Part shown: positions 27,334 to 34,104 of the stretch, piece after piece | How the letters are laid out: each line of letters begins with the position of its first letter | Position numbering within the stretch: the stretch's first letter is position 1 | From: RUG14300 sp964391805 | Lineage (GTDB): Bacteria; Bacillota; Clostridia; Christensenellales; CAG-1252 | Direction of reading: 5' to 3' | DNA: 64,000 nt | Assembly: GCA_964391805.1 (NCBI GenBank) | Contig: CAYMNK010000005.1 | Span: 1 to 64,000 of the forward strand | Translations under genes and position numbers: made by a program | Notes under the pieces: model-generated | Told to the model about the DNA's origin: nothing | The model's database searches: none | The model's input: only the letters and a program-made list of their open reading frames with translations

Positions 27334-27855
27334 TAGAAATTTTCAAATTTTTCAAAAATTTTTAATACAAATTTAAGTTTTAGGGGAATTGGCATTTAAT
27401 AAGGCGTAGGCGTTTGGTATCTTGCGGACGGTAATGAGCAGTTTGAATTATTGTATCAGCTTTTATTAATGCGGAATTAGATACTGCAAGACTATGCCTT
27501 GCACTGCTTCGCAGTTCGACTACAGGACGGTGTCCTTCCGCTCAGTATGACATTTGATGGGCAAAAAAGTTGGTGCAAAATAAAAAGCAAGTGCGATGAC
27601 TTGCTTTTGGCGGGCGTTTACTAAACGCCCCTACAGTTTTGTGATATATTGTTGACGTTTCGACAAAATTGTATGTGCATTTCATAGTTTGTTCAGTATG
27701 ACAGTTGATGGTGATCGTTATCGTCCGCAAGATACCAAATTGTTACACAATTTGATTTTCTCTTCGTTCGAATTTCGACTTCGCTTACGCTTCGCTCAGT
27801 ATGACGGCGGACGAAATTTCGCTTAGTATGACATGATTGGAGCCCAGCGAAAGGA
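27334..27855. repeat. Intergenic palindromic repeat cluster 5
   Basis: There is no gene. It contains a triple-hairpin repeat from 27480, a GGGCGTTTA-type palindrome near 27613-27631, and a 94-bp compact element (27721-27814). The motif TTGGTATCTTGCGGACG (near 27413) faces its inverse near 27722. Confidence 0.75.
27721..27814. repeat. Compact palindromic element, copy 1 (94 bp)
   Basis: It is bounded by TCGTCCGC (27721-27728) and GCGGACGA (27807-27814). It contains the inner palindrome CAAATTGTTACACAATTTG. Copies 2 and 3 are at 29446-29528 and 33771-33853. Confidence 0.75.
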
Positions 27856-29154
27856 TTAGATGAACATCGCGAAGTAGTGAGGGAGCGTGATCTTGGTGCC
27901 GTTTGTGCCTAAGTTCGTCGCTGTCAATTTATATGCGTATGGCGGATTCCATTCCTTGATAAACTCGTTAAGGGATACAGTTTCCCCTCTTTTGCTCTTG
28001 ACCTCTATCGGAATTACCGTGCAGTTCTGCTCTATCAAAAATTCGATTTCTTGGGTGTTGTTCTCCTTTTTAACATAATGTAATCTGTATCCACGCTTCT
28101 TGAGCATATCAAATATCAAATTCTCATATATGCCACCTTTCGCCAGTCCTTGTATGGCATCCGTCAATATCGCTACTTGGGTGTCAAATCCGTATAGTGC
28201 CGTCGTTAAACCGATGTCGGTGCAGTATACCTTGAATTCGTGAGGCTTTTCGTACGCTACGAGCGGAAGTTGAGGTGTCGATACATTCGGCACTATCCCA
28301 ATCATTCCCGCATCAATTAACCAATCAAGCGAATTTTCATACTTACTATGAGTTCCTCGTGGTGCTACTACCGAATATTGGAATTTGGTGTATTCTTTCG
28401 CTAATTGGCGCGGTATCGAATAGTAGCATTCGCGTATCTTTTGCCTCTCGGTGATTTTGGCGTATTTCTTGATGTCCTCTTCGTATTCGCGAAGAATCTT
28501 GTTTTGTATCTTGCTCGCTACTTGGAAATTGTTGGTCTCAAAATACCGCTTCACGACCTCAGGCATGCCACCGACAGCCATATATTCGCGGATAATCCTA
28601 CTGAATTTGGAGTGAATCGCCTCGGGAATGGTCTTCATGTCTGTGTAGTAACTCTTGAGGTTGGCAACCGCTTCTTTGTTATAACCATATGCCCATAGGA
28701 ATTCCTCAAAATCTAAGCCGTACATGTCAATTTGCGCTTCGTAACCCACCGGAATCGATATAGTTTCCTTATAATGTAGTCCTAATAAGGATCCGCTCGA
28801 AATTACGTCGTATCTTCCATCAATGGCTAAAAATTTGATAGCGGTGCGCGCATTAGGGCAATGCTGAATTTCGTCCAAGAAAATGAGCGTGCTACCCTCA
28901 ACATATTTTACGGTCGGAATTCGAACAGATATTCTTTTGTAAATTTCATCAGGCGTTAGGTCTCCGTCGAAAATCTCACAGTATTCAGGATGAAGGAAAA
29001 AGTTAAGCTCGATAAAGGATTTATAGTTGTCTTTACCGAATTGTTGAATAATAAAAGACTTACCGACTTGTCTTGCACCCTTGACAAGTAAGCACTCGTT
29101 CTTGTGATCGTTCTTCCACTCTAATAGCTGATTGTAAACTTTACGTTTTAACAT
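27856..29154 (-). CDS. AAA ATPase with DUF4143 domain
   Basis: This 432-residue P-loop protein has Walker A at 26-33 (G-A-R-Q-V-G-K-S), Walker B at 91-95 (I-F-L-D-E) and a C-terminal DUF4143 domain (about 225-400). The DUF4143 domain has the PD-(D/E)xK-like pattern: E344, E-I-E-F-L-I-E at 369-375, and I-P-I-E-V-K-S-K with E384 and K386. The family is widespread and often annotated as a predicted ATP-binding or archaeal-type ATPase of unknown role; it may act in defence or toxin-antitoxin-like control. Length and motifs look intact. AAGGAG lies 6 nt before the ATG. Three 33-bp repeats lie just upstream of its promoter. The downstream flank is a palindromic repeat cluster ending 20-40 nt from the stop codon. 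It has no operon partner on its strand. Confidence 0.93.
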   Translation of the reverse strand: MLKRKVYNQLLEWKNDHKNECLLVKGARQVGKSFIIQQFGKDNYKSFIELNFFLHPEYCEIFDGDLTPDEIYKRISVRIPTVKYVEGSTLIFLDEIQHCPNARTAIKFLAIDGRYDVISSGSLLGLHYKETISIPVGYEAQIDMYGLDFEEFLWAYGYNKEAVANLKSYYTDMKTIPEAIHSKFSRIIREYMAVGGMPEVVKRYFETNNFQVASKIQNKILREYEEDIKKYAKITERQKIRECYYSIPRQLAKEYTKFQYSVVAPRGTHSKYENSLDWLIDAGMIGIVPNVSTPQLPLVAYEKPHEFKVYCTDIGLTTALYGFDTQVAILTDAIQGLAKGGIYENLIFDMLKKRGYRLHYVKKENNTQEIEFLIEQNCTVIPIEVKSKRGETVSLNEFIKEWNPPYAYKLTATNLGTNGTKITLPHYFAMFI

Positions 29155-29181
29155 ACGAACTCCTTAAAATTTGGTATTGAT

Positions 29182-29210
29182 ATTGTAACATTAATCGAGG
29201 ATAAAGTCAA
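29182..29210 (-). promoter_or_regulatory. Promoter of the DUF4143 ATPase gene
   Basis: Read on the minus strand, TTGACT (29205-29210), 17 nt and TACAAT (29182-29187). The leader is about 20 nt. Confidence 0.8.
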
Positions 29211-29221
29211 TAGAAAACTTG

Positions 29222-29315
29222 CAGAATTTGACAATAGTTTTGTGAAAAATGCGTGGAATTTGACAATACGAGAGGTGAAAAAGACGTAGAATTTGACAAT
29301 AGTTTGGGTAAAAAG
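29222..29315 (-). promoter_or_regulatory. Three phased direct repeats upstream of the DUF4143 gene
   Basis: The plus-strand 12-mer GAATTTGACAAT begins at 29224, 29256 and 29289, spacings of 32 and 33 bp (three helical turns). Beyond the 12-mer the units also share a GTGAAAAA-like block, so the repeat is about 33 bp and recurs a little over three times. It abuts the -35 box (29205-29210) and looks like an activator or repressor binding array. Confidence 0.7.
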
Positions 29316-29910
29316 TTTGCAGACGGTAATATTGAATGACATCCATTTTAACAAGGAATAAGATTCTGACACTAAGTGTCACCCTACGAGTTCGACTACG
29401 GTCTGTCGCCGCAACGCTTGGGAATGACATTGATGGTGCTCGATATCGTCCGCAAGATACCAAATTGTTGCACAATTTGATTCGCACAAAGTGCGAATTT
29501 CGACTACGCTCAGTATGACAGCGGACGAAAATGACATTTGATGGTGTTGTGCTATCAAAAGTTTTGACATTGTATCCGCTTTTATTAATGCGGAATTAGA
29601 TACTGCTCGGCCGTGCCGAGCACTGCTACGCAGTTCGACTACAGGACGGTGTCCTTTCGCTCAGTATGACACGATGGGCGGGCGATTACTAATCGCCCCT
29701 ACAATTTTGTAATATATTGTTGCCATTTTACAAAAGTTTTGTACGTTTATTTGCTCTTTTTTAACAATGAATCAGATACCGACGCGTTGCGTCGCCCTAC
29801 GGGTTCGACTTCGGGTTAACACCCTCCGCTCAGTATGATATTTGATGGTGCACGTTATTGGCGTTTTTGATAATAAGTAAGTGCTTTTACAAGTTTTTTT
29901 AATCATCCTC
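29316..29910. repeat. Intergenic palindromic repeat cluster 6
   Basis: There is no gene. Triple-hairpin repeats begin at 29362 (stem GACAC/GTGTC), 29599 (GCTCGGC/GCCGAGC) and 29775 (GACGC/GCGTC). A GGGCGATTA-type palindrome lies near 29680-29698, and compact element copy 2 at 29446-29528. Confidence 0.8.
29446..29528. repeat. Compact palindromic element, copy 2 (83 bp)
   Basis: Bounded by TCGTCCGC and GCGGACGA, with inner palindromes CAAATTGTTGCACAATTTG and ATTCGCAC-AAA-GTGCGAAT. It has the same length as copy 3 at 33771-33853. Confidence 0.8.
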
Positions 29911-29940
29911 TTGAAATCGGTATTGTAATTGAGGTATAAT
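29911..29940 (+). promoter_or_regulatory. Promoter of the Sir2 gene
   Basis: TTGAAA (29911-29916), 18 nt and TATAAT (29935-29940). The transcript would start near 29947, so the leader before the ATG at 29959 is only about 12 nt. Confidence 0.7.
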
Positions 29941-29958
29941 TTATACATGGAGACTGTT

Positions 29959-30696
29959 ATGGAAATGGAAATAAATAAGAAAATTCAGAAATTGCAAAAT
30001 ATAATCGATCAATCACAAAAAATTGTTTTTTTCGGTGGTGCAGGTGTCAGTACTGCTTCGGGTATTCCCGATTTTAGAAGTCCGGACGGATTATATCATA
30101 TTCATTATAAATACCCACCTGAATACATGCTTTCAAGCGACTGTTTCTATGCTTTGCCTAAGGAATTCTTTAAGTTCTATAATGATAAGATATTGGGATG
30201 TTTAGATGCACAGCCTAATTATACCCATATATGGGTTACTGAGCTTGAAAAGAAAGGAAAATTAGTGTCGGTTATCACTCAGAATATTGACGATTTACAC
30301 CAAAAAGCAGGTACTAAAAATGTTAGAGAATTACATGGTACCGTGATCAAAAATCATTGTATTAGATGCGGAAAATTCTATGGAGTCGAAGACGTCAAGG
30401 GTAAAGAAATTCCATATTGCTCATGCGGTGGCATCATTAAGCCCGACGTGGTTTTGTATGGCGAATCGCTCGACGACGATACCGTCACTAATGCAGTTAA
30501 TGATATTTCTAATGCCGATTGCATAATTATCGCAGGTACGTCATTGGCAGTATACCCTGCCGCAGGCCTTGTAGATTATTTCAATGGTAAATACCTTATT
30601 GTAATCAATATGGACTCTACTCGCGAAGATGAGCGTGCGACACTCGTGTTTCACGAAAAACTTAACGATGTGTTGAAAAATATTGAGATTAGGTAG
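29959..30696 (+). CDS. Sir2-family NAD-dependent protein deacylase
   Basis: Sirtuins remove acetyl or other acyl groups from lysines using NAD. From the ATG at 29959 the protein has 245 residues, normal for bacterial sirtuins. Present: G-A-G-V-S-T-A-S-G-I-P-D-F-R (27-40), T-Q-N-I-D-D-L-H (107-114), catalytic H126 in E-L-H-G-T, the zinc pair C134-x-x-C137, and the C-terminal G-T-S-L. The second zinc pair is C154-S-C156 (CxC rather than CxxC). The ATG at 29959 is chosen because GGAG (29949-29952) lies about 6 nt upstream; an in-frame ATG at 29947 would coincide with the predicted transcription start and be leaderless. The gene has its own promoter and lies between repeat clusters and an unknown gene. 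Confidence 0.94.
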   Translation: MEMEINKKIQKLQNIIDQSQKIVFFGGAGVSTASGIPDFRSPDGLYHIHYKYPPEYMLSSDCFYALPKEFFKFYNDKILGCLDAQPNYTHIWVTELEKKGKLVSVITQNIDDLHQKAGTKNVRELHGTVIKNHCIRCGKFYGVEDVKGKEIPYCSCGGIIKPDVVLYGESLDDDTVTNAVNDISNADCIIIAGTSLAVYPAAGLVDYFNGKYLIVINMDSTREDERATLVFHEKLNDVLKNIEIR

Positions 30697-30775
30697 TGAT
30701 GTTAATGCTTCGTGAAGATATAGCTAAGTGCAATAGATTATTTGGTATCCATAATTGAATATTTTTAAAAATGTG

Positions 30776-30804
30776 TTGATTTTTGAAAGATTATACTCTA
30801 TAAT
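30776..30804 (+). promoter_or_regulatory. Promoter of the anchored unknown protein
   Basis: TTGATT (30776-30781), 17 nt and TATAAT (30799-30804). The leader of about 75 nt ends in AGGAG 7 nt before the ATG. Confidence 0.7.
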
Positions 30805-30883
30805 AGAATTAGGTGATTATGTGATTCGTAAATTAGATTTGCGATTCAAATATCGCTTCTTAAGGAATTTTTAGGAGATTTTT

Positions 30884-31786
30884 ATGAAAAAATGTTGTTT
30901 AGGTTGCTTTATCGCAATCCTCGTTATCGTTATCGCTTGCGGTGTTTGTTGCGCCGTTATTCTTAATTCGACTCCGCTTAAACTCGGTATTTCCGAAACC
31001 GATATCGTTGGTGATGTCTCATTGTCAGACCTCGGACTCGAAAATAAAAAATTGATCGACTTGGTAAAAGGTCTCGTTTCATTGAATGATTTCGAGGATT
31101 CTCAGGTTATTACCAATCCTTACTTGTCAAATGAAGATAATAAGGCTAAAACTAATCTCGAAAAAAGTTCGATTTATGAAAACGATGAAGTACACTACTA
31201 TGCACTCGCAGTCGGTAAGGCTACTTATATCCAAAGATATTTGTATGAATATAACGATACCACTCTTGCGTATATACTCGATACCGCTATAAACACGTCA
31301 CTGCCTTCGATTAACTTCGGTGTTAACGATGCAAAAGTTAAAGAGGTCAGTATCAGTAACAATGGTGACAGAGGTCACGCTAAGATAGTTTTAAGCATTC
31401 CTTTCATAGCTGAATCCGAATTGAATGTATTTGAAATCGATCATGTTTTATTTTCGGTCGAATTTGACTTCGTTATTACTAATTCGGGCGAAATCGCTAC
31501 CCTTAGCAGTAGTGCGGAAGAAGAATTTGTGCCTCAAACAACTATTAATGACGGCAACATTATCATTACCGCAGTTATCGAACATCAACTTAATAAGGCT
31601 TTAGAAGGCGGAGTTTCTACAGTCGCTACTAAGACGGTTAACGCATTTGTTAACGTGCTCAACAACCTCGGTCAAGTCGGTACTGCAGACGTTAATTCTG
31701 AAAAGGTTGTAAAAGGGAACGATAAACTCGGTATAGCTGCCGTTAAAAACGGTTCAATTACATTCATTACACATCTTGAAGAATAA
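30884..31786 (+). CDS. Membrane-anchored protein of unknown function
   Basis: This 300-residue protein is not recognised. The N-terminus M-K-K-C-C-L-G-C-F precedes one hydrophobic helix (about 8-27, containing C-G-V-C-C). The remaining ~270 residues are polar and beta-prone, presumably outside the cell, so this is a single-pass N-in anchor or an uncleaved signal. The clustered Cys at both ends of the helix could be acylated or could form disulfides, but a lipobox is not clear. The ectodomain has strand-like stretches (A-K-I-V-L-S-I-P-F; F-S-V-E-F-D-F-V-I) as in small lipocalin- or LolA-like folds, without a definite match. It has its own promoter and terminator, hence is monocistronic. Confidence 0.8.
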   Translation: MKKCCLGCFIAILVIVIACGVCCAVILNSTPLKLGISETDIVGDVSLSDLGLENKKLIDLVKGLVSLNDFEDSQVITNPYLSNEDNKAKTNLEKSSIYENDEVHYYALAVGKATYIQRYLYEYNDTTLAYILDTAINTSLPSINFGVNDAKVKEVSISNNGDRGHAKIVLSIPFIAESELNVFEIDHVLFSVEFDFVITNSGEIATLSSSAEEEFVPQTTINDGNIIITAVIEHQLNKALEGGVSTVATKTVNAFVNVLNNLGQVGTADVNSEKVVKGNDKLGIAAVKNGSITFITHLEE

Positions 31787-31803
31787 AAACAGAGAGTTAA
31801 AAA

Positions 31804-31835
31804 ATGCGACGGCAAAATGCCGTCGTATTTTTTTA
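31804..31835 (+). terminator. Rho-independent terminator
   Basis: CGACGGCA (31807-31814), an AAA loop, TGCCGTCG (31818-31825), then a T-rich tract. It lies 20 nt after the stop of the unknown anchored protein. Confidence 0.9.
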
Positions 31836-32129
31836 TAATTAAAATATTAGCCAATCAAAAAAAATAAATAGAAACAATGCCATTCATTGAGGACAAAAGT
31901 AAAAGCAAAACGTTCACTTTTCAAAGTGAATATTCAGCGAATATTCGGTCATATTTGCTCAAAAATAATAAATAGTGAACGATAGAGAGATGGTTGAGGT
32001 TAAGTACGCTTTTTACAATATGGAATAAGATTCCGATGCCTAAGGCATCGCCATTCGGGTTCGACTGCGGTTTTAAACCTTCGCTCAGTATGACATTTGA
32101 TGGTGCTCGATATAATCTTTTCAGGACGA
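31836..32129. repeat. Intergenic region with one triple-hairpin repeat
   Basis: The repeat from 32029 has stems GATGCC/GGCATC and GGTTT/AAACC and ends in GTATGACA near 32094. A small dyad TTCACTTT/AAAGTGAA with two GAATATTC copies lies near 31914-31945. No gene. Confidence 0.65.
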
Positions 32130-32807
32130 TTATTCGTTTGTTTGGAGTGTGGGCTTCTTAATGCGATAAGGATCGGTGGTGATTTGGAGTGCAAAGCGAA
32201 TGCCGATGAGAATGGACGGAGTCACTACTGCACATATTGCAAGCTCAATGGGAAAATTAATCGACAATATCGCTATCAATAAAGGAAGTCCAATTTCCGT
32301 TTCGCCAAACATATCTCCTGCGTGAAATGCAAACAGCATCCCCATTACAAGTGCGGTATTTGTCAACACGCCTACAATAGAAGATACTAATGACGATACA
32401 TATACCGATAAATGATTCGCCTTATTTTCGTCAAATTCCTTTTTCTTAGCTCCATATATCAATAAAAAAAGCTTTCGCATTCCTATATAACTAAAGTATG
32501 TGGTGACCGGTATTACGATTCTTGGGAAAATCGATATGAGGGGGTTTTGAAATGCCGGAGCCAAAAACGCTCCTGCTCCTGTAGTGTATGACGCTATCAA
32601 ACTCGCTACTCCGAATGCAACACCACAAAATAAGCCCATCCATAGTCCGTCAAACTGACACGCTATCAAGACGGCAATTAACGCAACTACCGCTATATCA
32701 ACCGCTCCGCTAAGATTAATCGGTACTAATAAAAAAATCAAAATTAGTGCAAGCAAAACGCCTGCTACCGCTATTTTTTTAGTTTTTTCGCTTTGTTTAT
32801 TTCTCAT
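32130..32807 (-). CDS. ECF transporter S component
   Basis: This 225-residue integral membrane protein has about six hydrophobic segments. After a basic start it reads A-V-A-G-V-L-L-A-L-I-L-I, followed by the G-A-V-D-I-A segment and a G-L-W-M-G-L-F-C-G-V-A-F-G loop. N-P-L-I-S-I-F-P-R, typical of energy-coupling-factor S components, follows. S components bind a vitamin or metal in the membrane and use a shared A/A'/T ATPase module encoded elsewhere; no such genes lie here. The ligand is not identifiable. The gene starts inside the end of the upstream lipoprotein gene (11-nt overlap), so the two are translationally coupled. The stop codon abuts a short repeat cluster. Best guess is the pantothenate/cobalamin-like subgroup of the ECF family, with low certainty. 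Confidence 0.82.
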   Translation of the reverse strand: MRNKQSEKTKKIAVAGVLLALILIFLLVPINLSGAVDIAVVALIAVLIACQFDGLWMGLFCGVAFGVASLIASYTTGAGAFLAPAFQNPLISIFPRIVIPVTTYFSYIGMRKLFLLIYGAKKKEFDENKANHLSVYVSSLVSSIVGVLTNTALVMGMLFAFHAGDMFGETEIGLPLLIAILSINFPIELAICAVVTPSILIGIRFALQITTDPYRIKKPTLQTNE

Positions 32808-33717
32808 TTTTATTTATTTCTGCCTTTAATTTTTCTATTCCGTAGTATGAATCGATATTGCAGTCCTCTAAGTCGTAGGTGTAATATGTCTTATAATCTA
32901 TGGTCGAATTGATATCTATAATAGACATTCTACCTTCCCATTTATCAATCGCATTGAAGTACTTGTAATGTCCGGAATACCATATCTCTATGTACTCGGT
33001 GCATGAGGTGTATTTCGCATTGTTTACATTGGACTGAAGATCGGCCAAGGGATTAGCAATTGCACGAGGATTTTCAACATCGAGTTCGATGGTGACCTCG
33101 TAATAACCGCCCTCGTCGTTAGCTTTTACCGATGCACTCTTAACGGTTTCGCGGTCAATGCAAAAGTCGGTCGGAGTGAATATGCCCTCTTGAGAGAAAT
33201 TGAATATGGGAAGCGCTTCTTCAGTTATTTCCGTATCATCGAGATTTGTTTTGGGGACACCTGTTGTAGAGTCAACCGATATATCTTCATGCGCGGAAAG
33301 AACGACCGTTTTGCCTTTAGACAGTTCACCGTATTTTAAGGTCACAAAAGGAGGTGAAAACAATGCATATAGACCTTCTGAATATTGCGCTTCGCTATAA
33401 TACCATTCGTTGTCATTCTTTACATTGAAAATGTAACGCTCAAATTGTATGTTAAATTGAGATATCAACCCATATGTTTGTGCTTTACGGTATGGCAAGT
33501 TTTTATCAGCATCGTTGGCATGCTCGTAGAGACGAACGGCTAAATCAATCATTGCGGTAGAATCTTCATCATCGGGCACAATTGCCCAATCCGTTATATC
33601 GCCCTCTAATCCGCTGTTGTTACCGCTAATGAAATCATTATCGATATCGTTAGAGGTAGAACAACCGACCATCGTCAATATGGTTATTAATAATAGAAGT
33701 ACTAATACTTTTTTCAC
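32797..33717 (-). CDS. Lipoprotein of unknown function, coupled to ECF S component
   Basis: This 306-residue protein has a lipoprotein signal ending T-M-V-G-C (Cys19), so it is likely surface-anchored. The mature part is beta-rich, with repeated Tyr-rich stretches (Y-Y-S-E-A-Q-Y, Y-K-T-Y-Y-T-Y-D), and is not recognised. The start codon is GTG at 33717, with GGA 8 nt upstream. The sequence reads ATGTGAAAA, so an ATG two bases earlier is out of frame and stops at once (TGA). The 11-nt overlap with the S-component gene suggests a functional link, perhaps a substrate-capturing or accessory lipoprotein for that transporter (inference). The upstream gap contains a palindromic element, and no confident promoter was seen. 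Confidence 0.78.
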   Translation of the reverse strand: MKKVLVLLLLITILTMVGCSTSNDIDNDFISGNNSGLEGDITDWAIVPDDEDSTAMIDLAVRLYEHANDADKNLPYRKAQTYGLISQFNIQFERYIFNVKNDNEWYYSEAQYSEGLYALFSPPFVTLKYGELSKGKTVVLSAHEDISVDSTTGVPKTNLDDTEITEEALPIFNFSQEGIFTPTDFCIDRETVKSASVKANDEGGYYEVTIELDVENPRAIANPLADLQSNVNNAKYTSCTEYIEIWYSGHYKYFNAIDKWEGRMSIIDINSTIDYKTYYTYDLEDCNIDSYYGIEKLKAEINKNEK

Positions 33718-33770
33718 ATTGTTTTTCCTTTTTTATTTGGATTTTAGTTACAGAATGGTATGTATAGATA

Positions 33771-33853
33771 TCGTCCGCAAGATACCAAATTGTTGCACAA
33801 TTTGATTCTCACTTCGTTCGAATTTCGACTACGCTCAGTATGACGGCGGACGA
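33771..33853. repeat. Compact palindromic element, copy 3 (83 bp)
   Basis: It has the same 8-bp ends and the same inner palindrome CAAATTGTTGCACAATTTG as copy 2, and the same 83-bp length. The second inner hairpin has changed to ATTC-TCACTTCGTTC-GAAT-type sequence. Confidence 0.8.
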
Positions 33854-34104
33854 ATTCTAAGCTCAGAATGACATAGATATAATTATCCATAATATTGCGT
33901 AGCAATATGTCTTTTGCCGTAGGCAAGCATTATTCAGCATTATGCGTAGCATAACATCATTCGCTTTAGCTCATGATTGGGCGCTATCGTTTGCCGTAAT
34001 GTGGATAGGGCGTTTACTAAACGCCCCTACATTTGTAATACTTTGTTGGTGTTTTAATAAAATTGTATGTGCTTTTCGTTCGCTCAGTATGACATGATGG
34101 GACG
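33854..34104. repeat. Hairpin chain upstream of the GLUG gene stop codon
   Basis: No gene. Three successive hairpins share a GTA loop: ATATTGC/GCAATAT (33892-33908), TTGCC/GGCAA (33914-33926) and TTATGC/GCATAA (33940-33954). A GGGCGTTTA palindrome lies near 34007-34025. The element runs to within a few bases of the TAG of the giant gene. Confidence 0.65.

Noticed and set aside
29224..29300. Three regularly spaced repeats resembling a small CRISPR array
   Set aside because: The repeats are only about 12 bp exact, the intervals share sequence with each other, and no cas genes are near. Placement against a -35 box fits an operator array better.
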